From Sclerotinia nivalis (taxonomy: Eukaryota; Ascomycota; Leotiomycetes; Helotiales; Sclerotiniaceae), in NCBI GenBank assembly GCA_029531795.1, contig JAPEIS010000004.1, forward strand, positions 806,001 to 870,000: a stretch of 64,000 nt of DNA, read 5' to 3'. Made by a program: the position numbers and the translations under genes. This document shows positions 46,401 through 59,340 of the stretch, in pieces (the stretch's first letter is position 1; each line of letters begins with the position of its first letter). The notes beneath the pieces were generated by a model, which had not been told where the DNA came from, searched no databases, and saw only the letters and a program-made list of their open reading frames with translations.

Positions 46401-49400
46401 GAAGATCACGGACAAGCAGATGATGTGGTAGAGTTTGGTTTCTACTCGGGATCAAGGACTTGGCCACAACATACTTGCCAGGTCCGCATCCATCAGGCAT
46501 CTGAATGATAGTACCAGGCGCACCATGACCCAAGTGGATTTTACCACAGTTGGAATTCTCAGTGTCATCAGTGCATGTTATGCGTACTGTGTGTTCTCCC
46601 TCAGTTAATGCATCGAAACAGTCAAAAACTTCCCAATGAGATCCATCACGACGATCCAGAGATACTTGAATCTCATCAGGACTGGTCATAACAACAAAGC
46701 CAAAAGGGGCATTGGCTGGACTTTCTTTGAAAGGAACATCAATGCTACCACCATATGTCGGATCAATTTCAAGATCAAACTTGGTATTTGCCTCTTTCTC
46801 GTCTGGGGGATCCGGAAACAGGTACTCGAGGGGGACCGGTAAAAATGGTGATTGATCCTTGGGAGGGTCACAGCAGAAACTGCGATCTCGGTCCTGGTGC
46901 CAAAATCCACAGTCTTCGCCTTCGCCTTGATATGAAGTGGTCATTGCTACTTGCCAGCCAGTATCGCAGTGGTTGTCGAAACAACTTCCGGGTTTTCCGT
47001 GCCAGCCGCAATTAGTCCAGTGCTGTTCTTTTTGGCAGCAGAATCTGTCCTTATCATCATCATCGCAATCACTATCACGCCATGTCAGGTCATCTTCGTC
47101 TGAGTTGCAGCTATTGCCGCATCCAGACCAGCGACAGTCGGGAACGGCTGCTTCAGCTTTACAACACAAAAAGGCTCGTCCATCCAAACACCAAACTGTC
47201 ACATCGTCGCCGTAGACAGAAGACTGCAGGGCCACCTCACCGGCCTCACAATAGCCATTGCAGAATCCCAAGTTTCCAAATCCTCGCCAAGTGCTGGAAA
47301 GCATAAGTCAGTATTTATTATACATATCTGTAGAGTAACACAGACTATAGCAGTCTACCAGGAGACTTTTCAGACAAAACTCTATATTTTGATATCTAAG
47401 GAATTTGTGGATCTCTCAAATAAATGGAATCGCTTGAATCATTTAAATGATTTGAACCACTTAAACACTCAAATGAGTTCAATCTCTCAAATTAATTTGA
47501 TCTTATTTCATCCCTCAAATATTTTTAACTTCCAAGTCCCGGGCAGTCTACCATCCATAGTAAGTTTCATTCCAAGTACTTACCATTCATTTGGATCCGG
47601 CGCCGACGACAACGGACAACACGTTGCGGCAGTAGAATAGCTATCAGTCCAAAGATCATACGCCGAGCATTGTTGCGTGTCGATTAGAATCTCACCAGGA
47701 CTGCAATGGGGAGAACCACATTCGGTAACACGACAGGCTCCGCCATCTACGTCGGCCCAATTATCCGCGGCCGTGGATTCCTCCGCACGCACTCCTAGGC
47801 TCTCAGGATACACAACAGCTGAAAGAGCTTCTAGCTCTTTGGTATCTAAATCGACTGCCCAGATGAGAAGCCCACCCAAGCCTAGCGAGTTGGCAAACTC
47901 AATTTTCTGTTGAATCGTGTCAAAGTCGTCGTATGAAACCCATTGATCACCACCCCATGTGATCCACTTGACTGCGGCCTCCTTATCATGATACGGACTG
48001 AGCTTGTTCTTGTCAATAATAGCGACAATTTCAGCGTACGAAAGAGTGCCAGAGTTTGCAGTGCAGGGACCCGGAGATGCACCGCCCTTGAATATACATC
48101 CGGGTTTGGAACAAGAAGGATCAGCCAACTGAAAGGAACGACCGTAGAAACCTATTCCCATGTTTAGCTTGGGTGCCGGAACGTCATTTCTCCAGAATAA
48201 ATTGAGGGCCAGGTTGATTTCAGTCATGTTACTATGAGCCAGCACGGTTGAGCCGATTGGATTATTAGCATCCCATATTCCGTGGAGGTCATATGCCATG
48301 ATGTTGACAAAGTCGGCTGCTTCAGCACTGGCTTTGATGTCAAAGTGACGAAGATACTAAATGATGATCGTGAGTCTCTATCGTGTACTTAAAAGCTGCG
48401 CAAAGAAGACTTACCCAGTAACTAGTCGGAGCGGTGAAGGAGATTTCCTTATACCTGCCACTCATTCCATCAAACGCAGTCCGCATTTCCTTTAGAAGTT
48501 TGGTGAAATTAATACCATCTTCCGGCTTTCCACCTCGGTCACCCGCGCCTGGGTACTCCCAATCGAGGTCCACGCCATCAAAGCCATATCGCGTTAGGAA
48601 TGATTTGACGTTCGAAATAAATTTGGCACGGCTGGCCTTTGTTGAAACAACATTGCTAAAAACCGGTTGCCAGATAGTGCCATTGTCATTGAAAGTCCAA
48701 CCACCTAAAGCGATAAGTACCTTCAGACCTGGATTCTTCCTTTTCATGCCAGCAAATTCAGCTAGTGTGGACTCAGGCGGAGGGTTACCATCGTCCATGG
48801 GAATGATATCAAAATCATCAGGAGTGATGTAGCCAAAAGAGTAATACAAGTGGGTAAGGCTACCCACTGGAATATTCTGGATGCCCATTCCAATACACTT
48901 TTTCTTGTAATTCCAAGCCTCATAGTAGCCAATGACTCTCTTCTGTACATTCCCTCCAGAAGACCCAGAGTCAGGTTGAGCACAATTACTCTGGCAGCTA
49001 GTTTCATCGTCATCTGTGACTTTGCAGAATTCTTCAGTGGTCCCACAGAAGCCGAATTGACTACAGCAGACATTGAGGGGACATTTTGTTCCTGGCACCT
49101 TGGAATATCTACCACATTCGGCGTGGGCATCACAATTACTCCAACAAATTTTATTAGGTGATTGTCCATTTGTACCACAGTACTTTGGACCATAACCACA
49201 CACGCCGTTCTTTCCACAGCAGGCATGATTTCCACAAGGATCACCGTCACCGCACGCGTATGGGTCATCTACCTGGCGTCTACCAAGCGAATCATTCGAC
49301 CACAATTGAAGGGTTTGATACTCATCTTTCCTGCATATACCGTCAGGGGCCGCTACCTTGACCGCAAAGTCTTGTTGTGAAGTGAGGACATTGGGGATAA

Positions 49401-49521
49401 GCTTGCAAATAAGTTGGTGGCCGTTATCATAGGCTTCTGTTGATGCGATGGAACGTCGTGGTAGACAAGAGACTCCAAGAGCCAATGTCAGAAGCAAGTA
49501 CAAGTAATGAAAAAGAGCCAT
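43479..49521 (-). CDS. Secreted zymocin-type GH18 chitinase with CBM18 modules
   Basis: Eight exons: 49521-48415, 48356-47584, 47293-46127, 46072-45639, 45599-45567, 45516-44569, 44391-43997, 43940-43479; 1,772 residues. The ATG at 49521 gives the signal peptide MALFHYLYLLLTLALGVSC; ATGs at 49557 and 49578 are in frame upstream. Two hevein-like, Cys-rich CBM18-type modules follow (CGNHACCGKNGVCGYGPKYC, ~88; CPLNVCCSQFGFCG, ~145). The GH18 domain spans ~193-545 with the intact catalytic motif DGVDLDWEYP (~311-320). Cys-rich modules come next (WCLDGRAFLCC, RSFCCD), then a long beta-rich region to the end, as in subgroup-C fungal chitinases that resemble the chitinase-bearing subunit of yeast zymocin. 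These typically also carry LysM domains; none is visible here. Intron 2 is long (290 nt). The 39-nt intron 45638-45600 is in frame and free of stops, so 13 extra residues are possible. Adjacent divergent gene encodes LysMs. Confidence 0.87.
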
Positions 49522-50669
49522 AACGAAATGAGACTGGAGATGAGGAGGGAATTTCATATGGATTGGCTCGATCACCATGAAAAAGCGAATGGCGAGGCTA
49601 ACAGCTGTTTGAATTATGAAGAAATTAATCGTTTTACTTGCAATTCCCGAGAAACGGGAAAGATACAGTAATTGTTAGCCCATCCCGTGCCATTTTTATT
49701 AGATATAGTAATCAGGATATTGTTTGAATCCATGTGCTAAGATAGTGTCAATAAACACGTAAAAGTCTGCACGCAGATAGAGCCATGATTTCCGAATGAG
49801 GAAAAATAATGGAATAGGGTAGGTAGTACATGATATCAGATGCTGTATCAATGAAATTTGAAAAGCCATCGGGAGAATATAAAAGGGGATGTAACTTCAA
49901 CTCAAATTGGAGAGGAGAAGATTGGGAGGAGTTACTAAGCCGGCAAGGGCGTTTGCCCATAACTACAACGGAGACGGGTAAGATATTCATTGCTATTATC
50001 AAGGCCCTATATCAAGATCATCTTCGATGGAAGAATTGAAATTGAACCCTGAGCCTCGTCGCTGAAGCCAGTGACATTGAGCCAAGATACGCCCACAAGG
50101 TCTATTCGTCAAGTCGTGCGGGGTAACTTTTGCCAGTAATCATTCCACATAAGCACAACATTTCGGAATATGTTAATGTGGAAAAGTAGGGTGGTTTTTA
50201 CGTGCAAAAATTAAGAGACGATGGGATATTCCCAGATATCTTAATTCGATTGAATATCATTTTAAGTTGCCAAGCTACGCTGATATGAGATACAATCTTC
50301 CATAGATATATTTGAGTGACGTAGGGTAGTACGAGCATCGAATCAATGTTTTGATACGGTTGGGACAATGAAAGGCTTACGACGGCACAGTATATCGACG
50401 CTGACGGGAGCTTTTCGAGGGTTGCATATGTCGCCGATCGGATCTGTCACTCGACGATATTCATGACAAGCAAAAACAAATACAAGTTGAATTTCAGTGC
50501 GTAGTACAGTACGGTCACTTAGCCGGAGAGGAAGGCACACATGATGAGAGAGTCAAACTGTAGCATTCCATTGCGCATAAATAGGTCCTGATAATAAGCC
50601 CATATAATATTCCTCTCCTTATCCCGGGCAGCCCCAAAGTCGGGAAACCTTATTCATTTGGCATACTTC
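49522..50669. promoter_or_regulatory. Shared divergent promoter region, chitinase and LysM genes
   Basis: A 1,148-bp gap between two start codons facing apart, so both promoters lie here. A TATA-like CATAAATAG at 50577-50585 is 85 bp upstream of the LysM ATG. Another TATAAAAG-type box at about 49879 faces rightward with no matching gene. Co-regulation of the pair is inferred from the arrangement only. Confidence 0.5.
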
Positions 50670-53552
50670 ATGATGTTCTTCTCTTCATCAGAACTCATCC
50701 ATCTGGCCATTTTGGCAACACAATGGACAAGATTCACAAGCGCGGTTCAACTCATCACTGTGGACACGCTACCCAGTGATTCACTGTCTGCTAACTGTAT
50801 TGCTGCGCTTACAGCAAATGTCAACTGCGCACGCCAAGTCAAGGGATTCCTACCCGGGATATACAAGTCTATCGAGGTCCTTGAAAGAGCGTGCACGAAT
50901 GACTGCTCTGTATCACTTGCAAAATATCAGAAAGCTACCGAGGTAGCATGTGGTGATCATGATTCGTTCCTGATCAGCGAAAATCGTGAAGCTCCTGTTT
51001 CATTCATACCACAGATTATGTTCTATAACTTCAATAGAACATGTATCAAGGACGAAGGAAGATGGTGCAACGTTGTTCACAAAGGTTTCGCCGAAAGTAA
51101 TATGACAAACTCAATATCTGAATTGGCATCAGATAATGAAAGTAAGCATGCCGGCAACAAAAGTAATTCCTACCAAAGCAACATGTGGTGCTGTGGCAGA
51201 TAATTTATAAAACCCATTTCTAACAAGACATTCAGAACGACAATTGCCTGTAGATCTTTGTGACAACTGTGTCATCAAGCAACTACAATTTCAAGCCGGA
51301 TCTCCCATCAACGACGGATTCTTGTTGCAATCCAAGTACAGTTCTCTTACCGCGAGCTGTTCGAAAACTGGATTGCCTCTTGGCACTTCGACGACTCCAT
51401 TTCCAGTGCAGTGAGTTATCTTAATTATGACCGACACATCGGACCTGTCTGACCTACTTACTCAATAGACCAATGCCAACAAGTCCAGCAGGCAATTGTA
51501 CTGGTTATTGGTATACTCTAAAGGCAGGCGATACGTGCCGGTCTATTTCCCAGTCCCAGGGTGTAGGTACTGCCTGGCTATTGTACGACAATAACCTCGC
51601 TGCTTTTTGCGCTGGATTTCCCACAAATGGTACACTTTGCATCCAGAATAGATGCTCTGTTTACACGCTGCAGGTAAATGACACTTGTCTTGGCATTGCC
51701 GGTGCTAGAAATCTTAGTCAGGTCCAGGTGAATACATGTAAGTTATTCTATAATCGATGCTCCTTTCCAGCAGGATATAGGGCAGCGTTCTGATTTCTGA
51801 TTTCTTTAGGGAATCCCATACTCGGTGAATTGTGCCGCTCCATCAATCTTTCTGTTGGCGATTCGATTTGTGTCTCTCCTCCCGGGGAACCAGACTACAC
51901 AGCTCCAACCATAACTGCTCCTCCAACATCGGGACCATCTGCCACAGCAGCACCTGTCCCAACCCCACTAGCACCAGGTACAACAGAGTATTGTGCACAA
52001 TACCACGTGACTGAAAAGGGTGAATACTGCAACTTGTTGGTCATCAAGTTCAGTATAGCACTGGAAGATTTCCTGTTTCTGAATCCACACATTAATGCCA
52101 AGTAAGCCTTGCACAACCTTGCACTTGGAATCATCTGACAGGTCATTATTATGGCAGCTGCACAAATCTGTGGGCGGATACATACTACTGCGTTAAGCCA
52201 GTAGGTTCAGTGGACCTGTACCCGTCACATTCGAATTATGTTCCCACCACAGCAACTTACTCGACTATTCCCTTTGACAGCCTTCCCAAGGCGACTTTTA
52301 CAGCGCCTGCAATTACTGGGCTACCGGAAGTTTTGCCTTTAGCAAAAGGTACACGAGCAGACTGCTTTGTTTATGCGAATGCAGACTCACTCAAATTGAC
52401 ATTTGATCTTGCGTCGACTTTCTTTACCTCGGCTTGTGATGCAGTTGCCAAGGGCTGGTCTATAAGCCTAGACGAATTGGCTAACTGGTGAGGTACCTTC
52501 GTGCTTGATTCTATGTATGTTTTCTGATGTTGACTCCTCTCCTTAAAATATAGGAACCCGTCACTACAAATCAACTCGACAGACTGTGCCCCCCAAGCTG
52601 GCCAACGGTATTGTATGGCGCAATGGAACGGTGCCAGTTTCACCCAGACTAAGACCATTGCAACAAGTACACCACTTCCCATCAGGGTAAGTTGGTATTT
52701 TACTCGTCCATGTCAGACTTTCCAAGACAACTTTTAATTGATGATACTGCCTCCAGGATGGCGCGACTTCAGACTGTAAGGATTATTCGAGCGTCACCGC
52801 TGGAATCACTTGTCAGAATATTCTCGATCGGAATGCTATTACCATTGAGCAATTTTACGCTTGGTAAGAACAAACACCATTCCGTCGAAGATATCGGTGA
52901 GAGAAGTCTGACTTGAAATGTAGGAATCCTGCCGTGGGGCCTCAGTGCGGAAATCTCTGGTCGGGTGAGACATACATTCTTGGAAGAACTCATGACTGCA
53001 AGAGAAGACTGATCGATATAGGATACCGATATTGCATCCGTGTCGACGATGTTCCTGTTGACCCAGAGGAATCAACTAGCAGTAGTAGTACCACGAACAA
53101 ATCAATCAGTCCATGTGAGTGACAAAGTGGTAGAAATTGCCTCAAGGGAAAATCTCCGCTCACTAATACGCATAATTACTGTCCAGCCTCGACTGCAACT
53201 TCCAGTGCATCAAGCCCGAGGGCAACCGCACCGGCACCTACGCAAGATGGCATAGCGCCAACCTGTAATAAATGGCATATAGGTGATGGATTCCCCTCAT
53301 CATGTTGTTTTGCTTCGAGAATATTGAAACTAATCGTGCGTGTCTGTTCAGCTGGAGACGGTCTATTTTGCTACGACATCTCAGTCAAATATGGCATTAC
53401 ACTGGAACAATTTTTCGCATGGTAAATTGTTTCCTCCTTGATTCTAATCAACCCTGTGCTAAAATGTAAAATATAGGAACCCAGCTGTGAGTACATATTG
53501 TGGTGCTGGATTCTGGGGTGGATATGCATATTGTGTTGGGCTTTTTTCGTGA
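50670..53552 (+). CDS. Secreted multi-LysM chitin-binding protein
   Basis: Twelve exons: 50670-51141, 51236-51410, 51469-51737, 51810-52101, 52158-52487, 52554-52686, 52757-52863, 52924-52964, 53022-53114, 53187-53282, 53352-53421, 53477-53552; all junctions in frame, 717 residues. The N terminus (MMFFSSSELIHLAILATQW) is a weak signal peptide. Residues ~160-215 form the usual leader module (LCDNCVIKQLQFQAGSP, SLTASCSKTG). About six LysM modules follow, marked by CNRCSVYTLQVNDTC-like starts, WNPxL/WNPAV centres and YCV/YCIRV ends: INANCTNLWADTYYCV, TIEQFYAWNPAVG, YGITLEQFFAWNPAV and GGYAYCVGL. The fourth is degenerate. LysMs bind N-acetylglucosamine oligomers; such proteins shield fungal walls or accompany chitinases. 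The divergent chitinase next door supports a joint role. Proline/serine linkers separate modules. Confidence 0.87.
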
Positions 53553-53811
53553 GATTTAGCAGTTTAAGGTGTATGAACTTTGATGTATTTTGTCTCGCAC
53601 TTTCGATCTCAATACTGTTGGAGGTAACTACCAATATCCCAATAAACCTCGAATCTCAAATTGAAAACTTCAATTTCGAAAATTCAAAATCAATAGCGTG
53701 AAACGTTGCTCAAAAATCTCCTTGCTTTCTGATTTGAAAAGACTCGGGATGAACGATTTGAATCCACCGATGTCCATCTCGTAAACGGGGTTTCATTTTC
53801 CTCTCAACGCA
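53553..53811. other. Short convergent 3' region
   Basis: Between the stop of the LysM gene and the stop of the next minus-strand gene; both 3' UTRs must fit or overlap within 259 bp. No other feature seen. Confidence 0.5.
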
Positions 53812-54588
53812 TCACCAGCTAGTCCATCCCTTATCCCGAGCCTCTTCCCAAGCCTCTTCGCCCATATGTTCACGTGGAGCTCTATCCCACATTTCATACC
53901 CCATAGAGCCCACAGAACGCCCAGGTCCAGTTTCTCGACCAAATCTTGGACTACTATCATTGAGAGCTTCCACTTCAATATGTGTCTCTGGAAGTTCGCT
54001 GGGATCCCTGGGATCGCCTGGGTCTTTACTGAATTTCTCATACTCCTCCTTTGAGAGTGGATCGAACTCGATTCGTACCATTGTTTGATCCCCAGTCTGC
54101 CAATTGGCCTCGCCGCTTACGTAGATAAGACTATGATAGCGATGGGCAACTTTGTCGTAAATATAAGATGAGACCAATCCAGGCATCTTCGGTTCACCAC
54201 TACTTTTGCTTGTACCATCTCTTACAACAGCATCAATTTGCACCTTGAAATCGCCTCGCGCATTTTTTTCTGTGCGATAATGCCGAACGCAATCGTCCTG
54301 GCTGCCATTAGGAATGAAGTACAGGTCTAAACGAAAGACGACGGAATTTGTATTGCAGCGTGGACCTTGCGTGATTGTTTCGTATAGCTTTCTTGCGCTA
54401 TCAGTATCGCTAGGGTCTGCTTCGGGGTGCGTGAAGTAGATGGAATAGCTGTAAAGGCGGGGTAAAGGATTGCCCTGTTCACCGCGAAAGACTGTGAGAG
54501 CTGGATTTCCGGCATGGTCTTGGAATGCGACGACGTGTGTTTTCCTGGTTCTAATTCTTGGTATGCCTGGCTGGAACCCTGATGCCAT
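53812..54588 (-). CDS. Hypothetical protein, no recognised family
   Basis: Single exon, 258 residues from the ATG at 54588 (MASGFQPGIPRIRTRK); the frame stays open further upstream but without an ATG. Features: THVVAFQDHAGNPALTVFRG, YSYSIYFTHPEADPSDTDS, FRLDLYFIPNGSQDD, FKVQIDAVVRDGTSK and YHSLIYVSGEANWQTGDQ, alternating strands typical of a compact beta-rich cytosolic domain. An acidic, disordered C-terminal third follows (DPLSKEEYEKFSKDPGDPRD). No signal peptide or membrane segment. Only four Cys-poor regions, so it is probably intracellular. The strong, non-repetitive composition supports a real gene, but I can assign no function. Confidence 0.6.
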   Translation of the reverse strand: MASGFQPGIPRIRTRKTHVVAFQDHAGNPALTVFRGEQGNPLPRLYSYSIYFTHPEADPSDTDSARKLYETITQGPRCNTNSVVFRLDLYFIPNGSQDDCVRHYRTEKNARGDFKVQIDAVVRDGTSKSSGEPKMPGLVSSYIYDKVAHRYHSLIYVSGEANWQTGDQTMVRIEFDPLSKEEYEKFSKDPGDPRDPSELPETHIEVEALNDSSPRFGRETGPGRSVGSMGYEMWDRAPREHMGEEAWEEARDKGWTSW

Positions 54589-57485
54589 TTTGTCTAGCTT
54601 CCACGCTTCATGCAACCATGGACACAATGGTCTAGTATGTTTGATGAATTTGAATTTCCGAGCTTTGGTTTAAAGCCGTTTAGCAAAGGTCATAATGGAA
54701 GGGCGTTTTGCCGTCGGCCCTGCTGACGGCATAATGAATTGCCAACCTCCGACCTCCGACGTACATGTACTCTCAGCTCCAGCGTCTCCGCTGATGTTTT
54801 TATCGCTGACCAGTAAGTACCTAATAGAAAGTCTGGTGGGCGATGGCCAAACACCAGGTTTTACTCATCACCGGAAGCTAGAAGCCCACATCAGAGTTAA
54901 AGGAACGATCTTGAATATCCTTTACACTCATCTCTTCTCATAATCTTCACTGCCACGCGGTTTACTTCGCTATGAGTATTATCACTTAGCACCTTCATCA
55001 TCGGATACGATCTAATAGAGATCACAAGTATCTAGAGTAAACCACACACAGGCTTCGGCAAGCTATTCATTGCGTCCATAACACTAATGGATTGCGAGGT
55101 GTATAGAACCGTAACCCCAATCTATGGCAGGAAATTCGGGATTCACAGGAATTCGTGCTTGCGCTATCCAAGGCTGTAGAATCTATGGCCGCTATTCTAG
55201 TCAAGGGTAGATTCGTACTGACATCAGTTGAGTAGGAGAATAGTTACGAGTAATTTCGCACTAGAAATCAACGGCTCCAATATCCACAGCTCATTCACTA
55301 ACCTAGAAATTCACAGCCTTGAGGCTTGACAAGTCAGAACCCTAAATAAATCCATTCACCCTTCGTCTCGTAATTGTTTGCAAATAAGTCTTCCCAGAGC
55401 CCATCTATCTCTACCCGCAAATATCTCTTGATGCCATGCTATAAAGAGCTCACCTGGGTATGCTTCCCAACCAGTCTGGGAGTAAAAGACCTACCATGGC
55501 AAGTACATCTATTTCCGACCAATTTCTGCTAAACAGGACGTCGATTTCAAGAACGCGATCGCAAGATTGCCATGGTAACTGCTGAACCAGCAGCTCTAGA
55601 AATGACTAGAGTGTTGTTTCATGTAGCAGATCCAGGTCAGAAGTGAGTGTCTAGCGGGGATTTAGGTTCTCATCCCTAACCAGACTTCTTAGTATTACCG
55701 CCAGATCTCCCACCATATGATAACTGTCGTCGCATGATACTATAGCACCATATCTACCAGCTCTTAACTACCGTCTGGCGAGGGGATCCAGTAAGTAGCA
55801 AGTACGTTCCTTTCTCATATAATATTGGACCTCGATAGTTTCAAAAAAACTATGGACAAGCAATTGTGAATCTCCTTACTCCAGGATTTCCGCTCACTTT
55901 GAAATGTTGTAGATGATCGAGTAGCAGGGCTGCTTAACTTTATAAATTCTTCGGCCGTAAGGAAATGAAACAATTCACATGCTTCGATATTCAATGTGAG
56001 ACTAAGCCTCAATTCAATACTTTATATCAAGCAAGATATTGAATGTTCATCGATATCAACAATCACATGTGGTTGTACTCTCCATCTTTCATCTCTAATA
56101 AACGAATTTGCAAAGGTCGGGGTATTTTCTGGAGAACAATTCAATTGCAATTGAGCAAGTGAATCTTAAGCAACACATATTGTCAAAATACTCCAGGGTG
56201 AGTGTAGCGTTTGAGGTGATAGTGATTATTTTCGTGATATTGAATTTTGCTACCTTGATCAAGATTAAAAAAGGTTCGATACAGGAGCTCGCCTGGCGTA
56301 CGAAAACTTTGATTTTTTACCAGGGAGAAATTGTGATAAAAATTGACTGTGTATCTTTTCTTTACGTGTGAGATTAGAGAGATATGGGAGTGTGAAAATA
56401 GCTCAGCAAACGCAAGTTTGGAAAGAGCTTACTCTGTACAAATAAATACCATTTGCTCGAGTAGATTTACCTATGCACTATCACATTATGGCAACTTGGC
56501 AACCCGTAAGTTCATAGCCAGTGACAACTTCATTACGCCCGCCTCCCATCCATTTCATTACCATGAATTTTCATATTCACAAGCCAACAACTAACTTCAT
56601 GAACTCGTAACGTAATTCTACCATTATTGCTCAGTAATCCATGGCCCCGCTTGAAGATAAATGGTTTACTCCAAGTCCACTTTTGCCCGGGAGATAAATT
56701 GACTTTTTCGGACTTTGAAGGCCTTGAAAAGTTTAAATCGATCCGGTTCCTGAATTATGCACGGAGCGGTGAATGTTCTATGCTTGTTGCTTGCTTTAAT
56801 CTGTGAATTACTAATCTAATAAGTCTTCAGATGATAATAATCCTCTTGAAGAAATGAACACACTCGAGAGAACGGAGGAAAGAAGGAAGGTACCAGGAAA
56901 AGAAAGAGAAAGTAAGAGAATTGCCCTGGTCTCCTTCCTATCTCTCTTCATTTACTGCGTACATGATCAACAAATATTTATTAGTGATATCATATTATCA
57001 TCGGATTGGAAAAATTATAACGGGTTGTCTAGTGAATAGTAAGTTATCGCTAAACTTCAAAAGGCAGGTCGTAATGCAAGATCTAGGCGAGTGGCCAAGC
57101 TAAAGCCCGGAAGCGATATCTTGATATCTCCAAGCATCCAAGTCTATCAAAAGCGGGGGAAAATACCTAATGCCTCAATTCACCCACCTCGTACCTTTTT
57201 GTACCATGTCTTTTCATGTTATATCTTTTATATGATAGGCTCAGACAGGTTGAGAGAGTTTACATAGTCGCAAGGTACGGTGAATCAAGACCCATGAATT
57301 CGACTAGGGTACTCCCTTCACATCGTCATAACCATGGGAATTGACATGAGATGAGAGCTCCAATCCAATAGCTTTAAGCTTTTACTATTAGATGCCGTTA
57401 AAAGACTTAAAGCTCTCCAAGCCCAACCCACCTGTCATTTTCATACGATCCGAGTTTAGTTTTGTTACTTGAGTGATCAGTCAAG
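54589..57485. other. Long intergenic region without supported gene
   Basis: Nearly 2.9 kb. Moderately AT-rich, with only short ORFs that overlap or are low complexity (for example 56108-56371). The last ~400 bp should contain the carboxypeptidase promoter. No repeats, tRNA-like folds or splice-linked exons found by eye. Confidence 0.45.
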
Positions 57486-59340
57486 ATGCGTTTCTCAACC
57501 GTGGTTTCAACTCTTGCAATTGCAGGTGGAATTGCCGATGCTACTCTTCATTCTGGAAGAAGCTTACAGCATGTTGGGAAGAAGGATAAGCATGTGCATA
57601 AAGCTAGACAGCCGACTTCTAGGAAACCACAGCAATATGAGAAAAGGGATGCTAGTTTTCCATATTTGACCAATTCTACTGCTAGTAAGTTTGAATCTTG
57701 AATACAATTATGAAGGAAATTACTAATCAGCTACAGAATTCAGCGTAAATAGTTCGGCAATTCCAGATGTTGATTTCGATGCTGGTGAATCATATGCTGG
57801 TTTGTTGCCAATTTCGAAAGATGCAGATGAATCTAGACAATTATACTTTTGGTTCTACCCTTCTACAAATGAATTAGCTTCTGATGAAATTCTCATCTGG
57901 CTCAATGGAGGTGTAAGTGACAGTACCGCAACCACCTACCACTGAACTCTTAACTAACCATTCAACCAGCCCGGATGTTCATCCCTCGAAGGAATTATCC
58001 AAGAAAACGGACCTTGGATCTGGCAATACGGAACCTACAAACCCGTTCCAAACCCCTGGACTTGGGTGAACCTCACCAACGTCGTTTGGGTCGAACAACC
58101 CGTCGGTACAGGATTTTCTCAAGGAATTCCTACTGCTACCAGCGAAGAAGATGTCGCGGCGCAATTCCTCGGATTTTGGGAGAATTTCGTCGATACTTTC
58201 GCTTTGCAAGGGCGAAAGGTCTATATCACTGGTGAATCTTATGCGGGCTACTATGTTCCGTATATTGCCGATGCTATGTTTAATAAGAATGATACATCTA
58301 CTGTGAGTTATCTATGCTTTGGACAGGAGGTATGGATTTGAGCTAATGAACGATCAAAGTATTACAACCTCGAAGCAACCATGATTTACGATCCCTCGAC
58401 CTCCTACAATGCCATCCAAGAACAAATTCCCGCCGTTCAATTCGTCGATTACTGGGGTGGTCTTTTCCCTTTCAACGATACTTTCAAAGAGCAAATCCAC
58501 AACGTATCCGATTCCTGCGGTTACACCGACTTTCTCTCCAAATATCTCACCTACCCACCCCCGGGACCCCTCCCATCCATTCTCCCCGGCACAAGCGAAG
58601 ATGGAATTTCCACCACCGACGAATGCGACGTCTTCGACATGATCTACAACGAAATCTTCAACCTAAACCCCTGCTGGGACATCTACCAAGTAGCCACCAC
58701 CTGTCCCCAACTCTGGGACGTTCTCGGATTTCCCGGCTCCCAAACCTATCTCCCTGAAGGCGCCTCCATCTATTTCAACCGCACCGATGTACAGAAAGCC
58801 ATCAATGCCCCCACGATGGAATGGGAATCATGCTCCAACATCGACGTCTTCGTAAACGGAACCGACAACTCCGACCCCTCGGGTCTCTCTGTCCTCCCCT
58901 CCGTCATCGAACGTTCAAAACGTACCATCATCGGTCACGGCGCCTTAGACATGGTACTCATCGCCAACGGCACTTTGCTCATGATCCAAAACATGACATG
59001 GAACGGCGCCCAAGGATTCCAAAGCAAACCCACCGAGCCCTTCTACGTACCCTACCACGAGGACCTCTCCGCCTCCACACTCACCGGTTCCGGAATCATG
59101 GGAACAACACACACGGAGAGAAATCTCACATTTGTGTATGTGGATTTGAGCGGTCATATGGTTCCGCAATATGCGCCTAGTGCTTCGTATCGCACGGTAG
59201 AGTATCTGTTGGGAAGAATCGATAGTCTTTCTAGCACCGTGCCGTTTACTACGCAAGAGTATGTGGCGCAGAGTGATGCGCCGTTGGGCAATGGAACCGC
59301 GCCACCGATTAAGAGACATGTTGGGAGTATGGAATTTTAG
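57486..59340 (+). CDS. Secreted serine carboxypeptidase (peptidase family S10)
   Basis: Four exons: 57486-57684, 57737-57912, 57970-58302, 58360-59340; introns 52, 57 and 57 nt; 562 residues. A signal peptide [19 protein letters not shown] starts at the ATG 57486, followed by a basic propeptide-like stretch ending YEKRD. S10 signatures in order: [41 protein letters not shown], the nucleophile motif [11 protein letters not shown] (Ser ~215), the Asp in GHGALDMVL (~433), and the His in [13 protein letters not shown] (~502). The triad is complete. N-glycosylation sequons (NLT, NMT, NGT) are frequent. Such enzymes remove C-terminal residues from peptides at acidic pH, in the vacuole or outside the cell; the signal and lack of a retention tail favour secretion. 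Confidence 0.9.
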
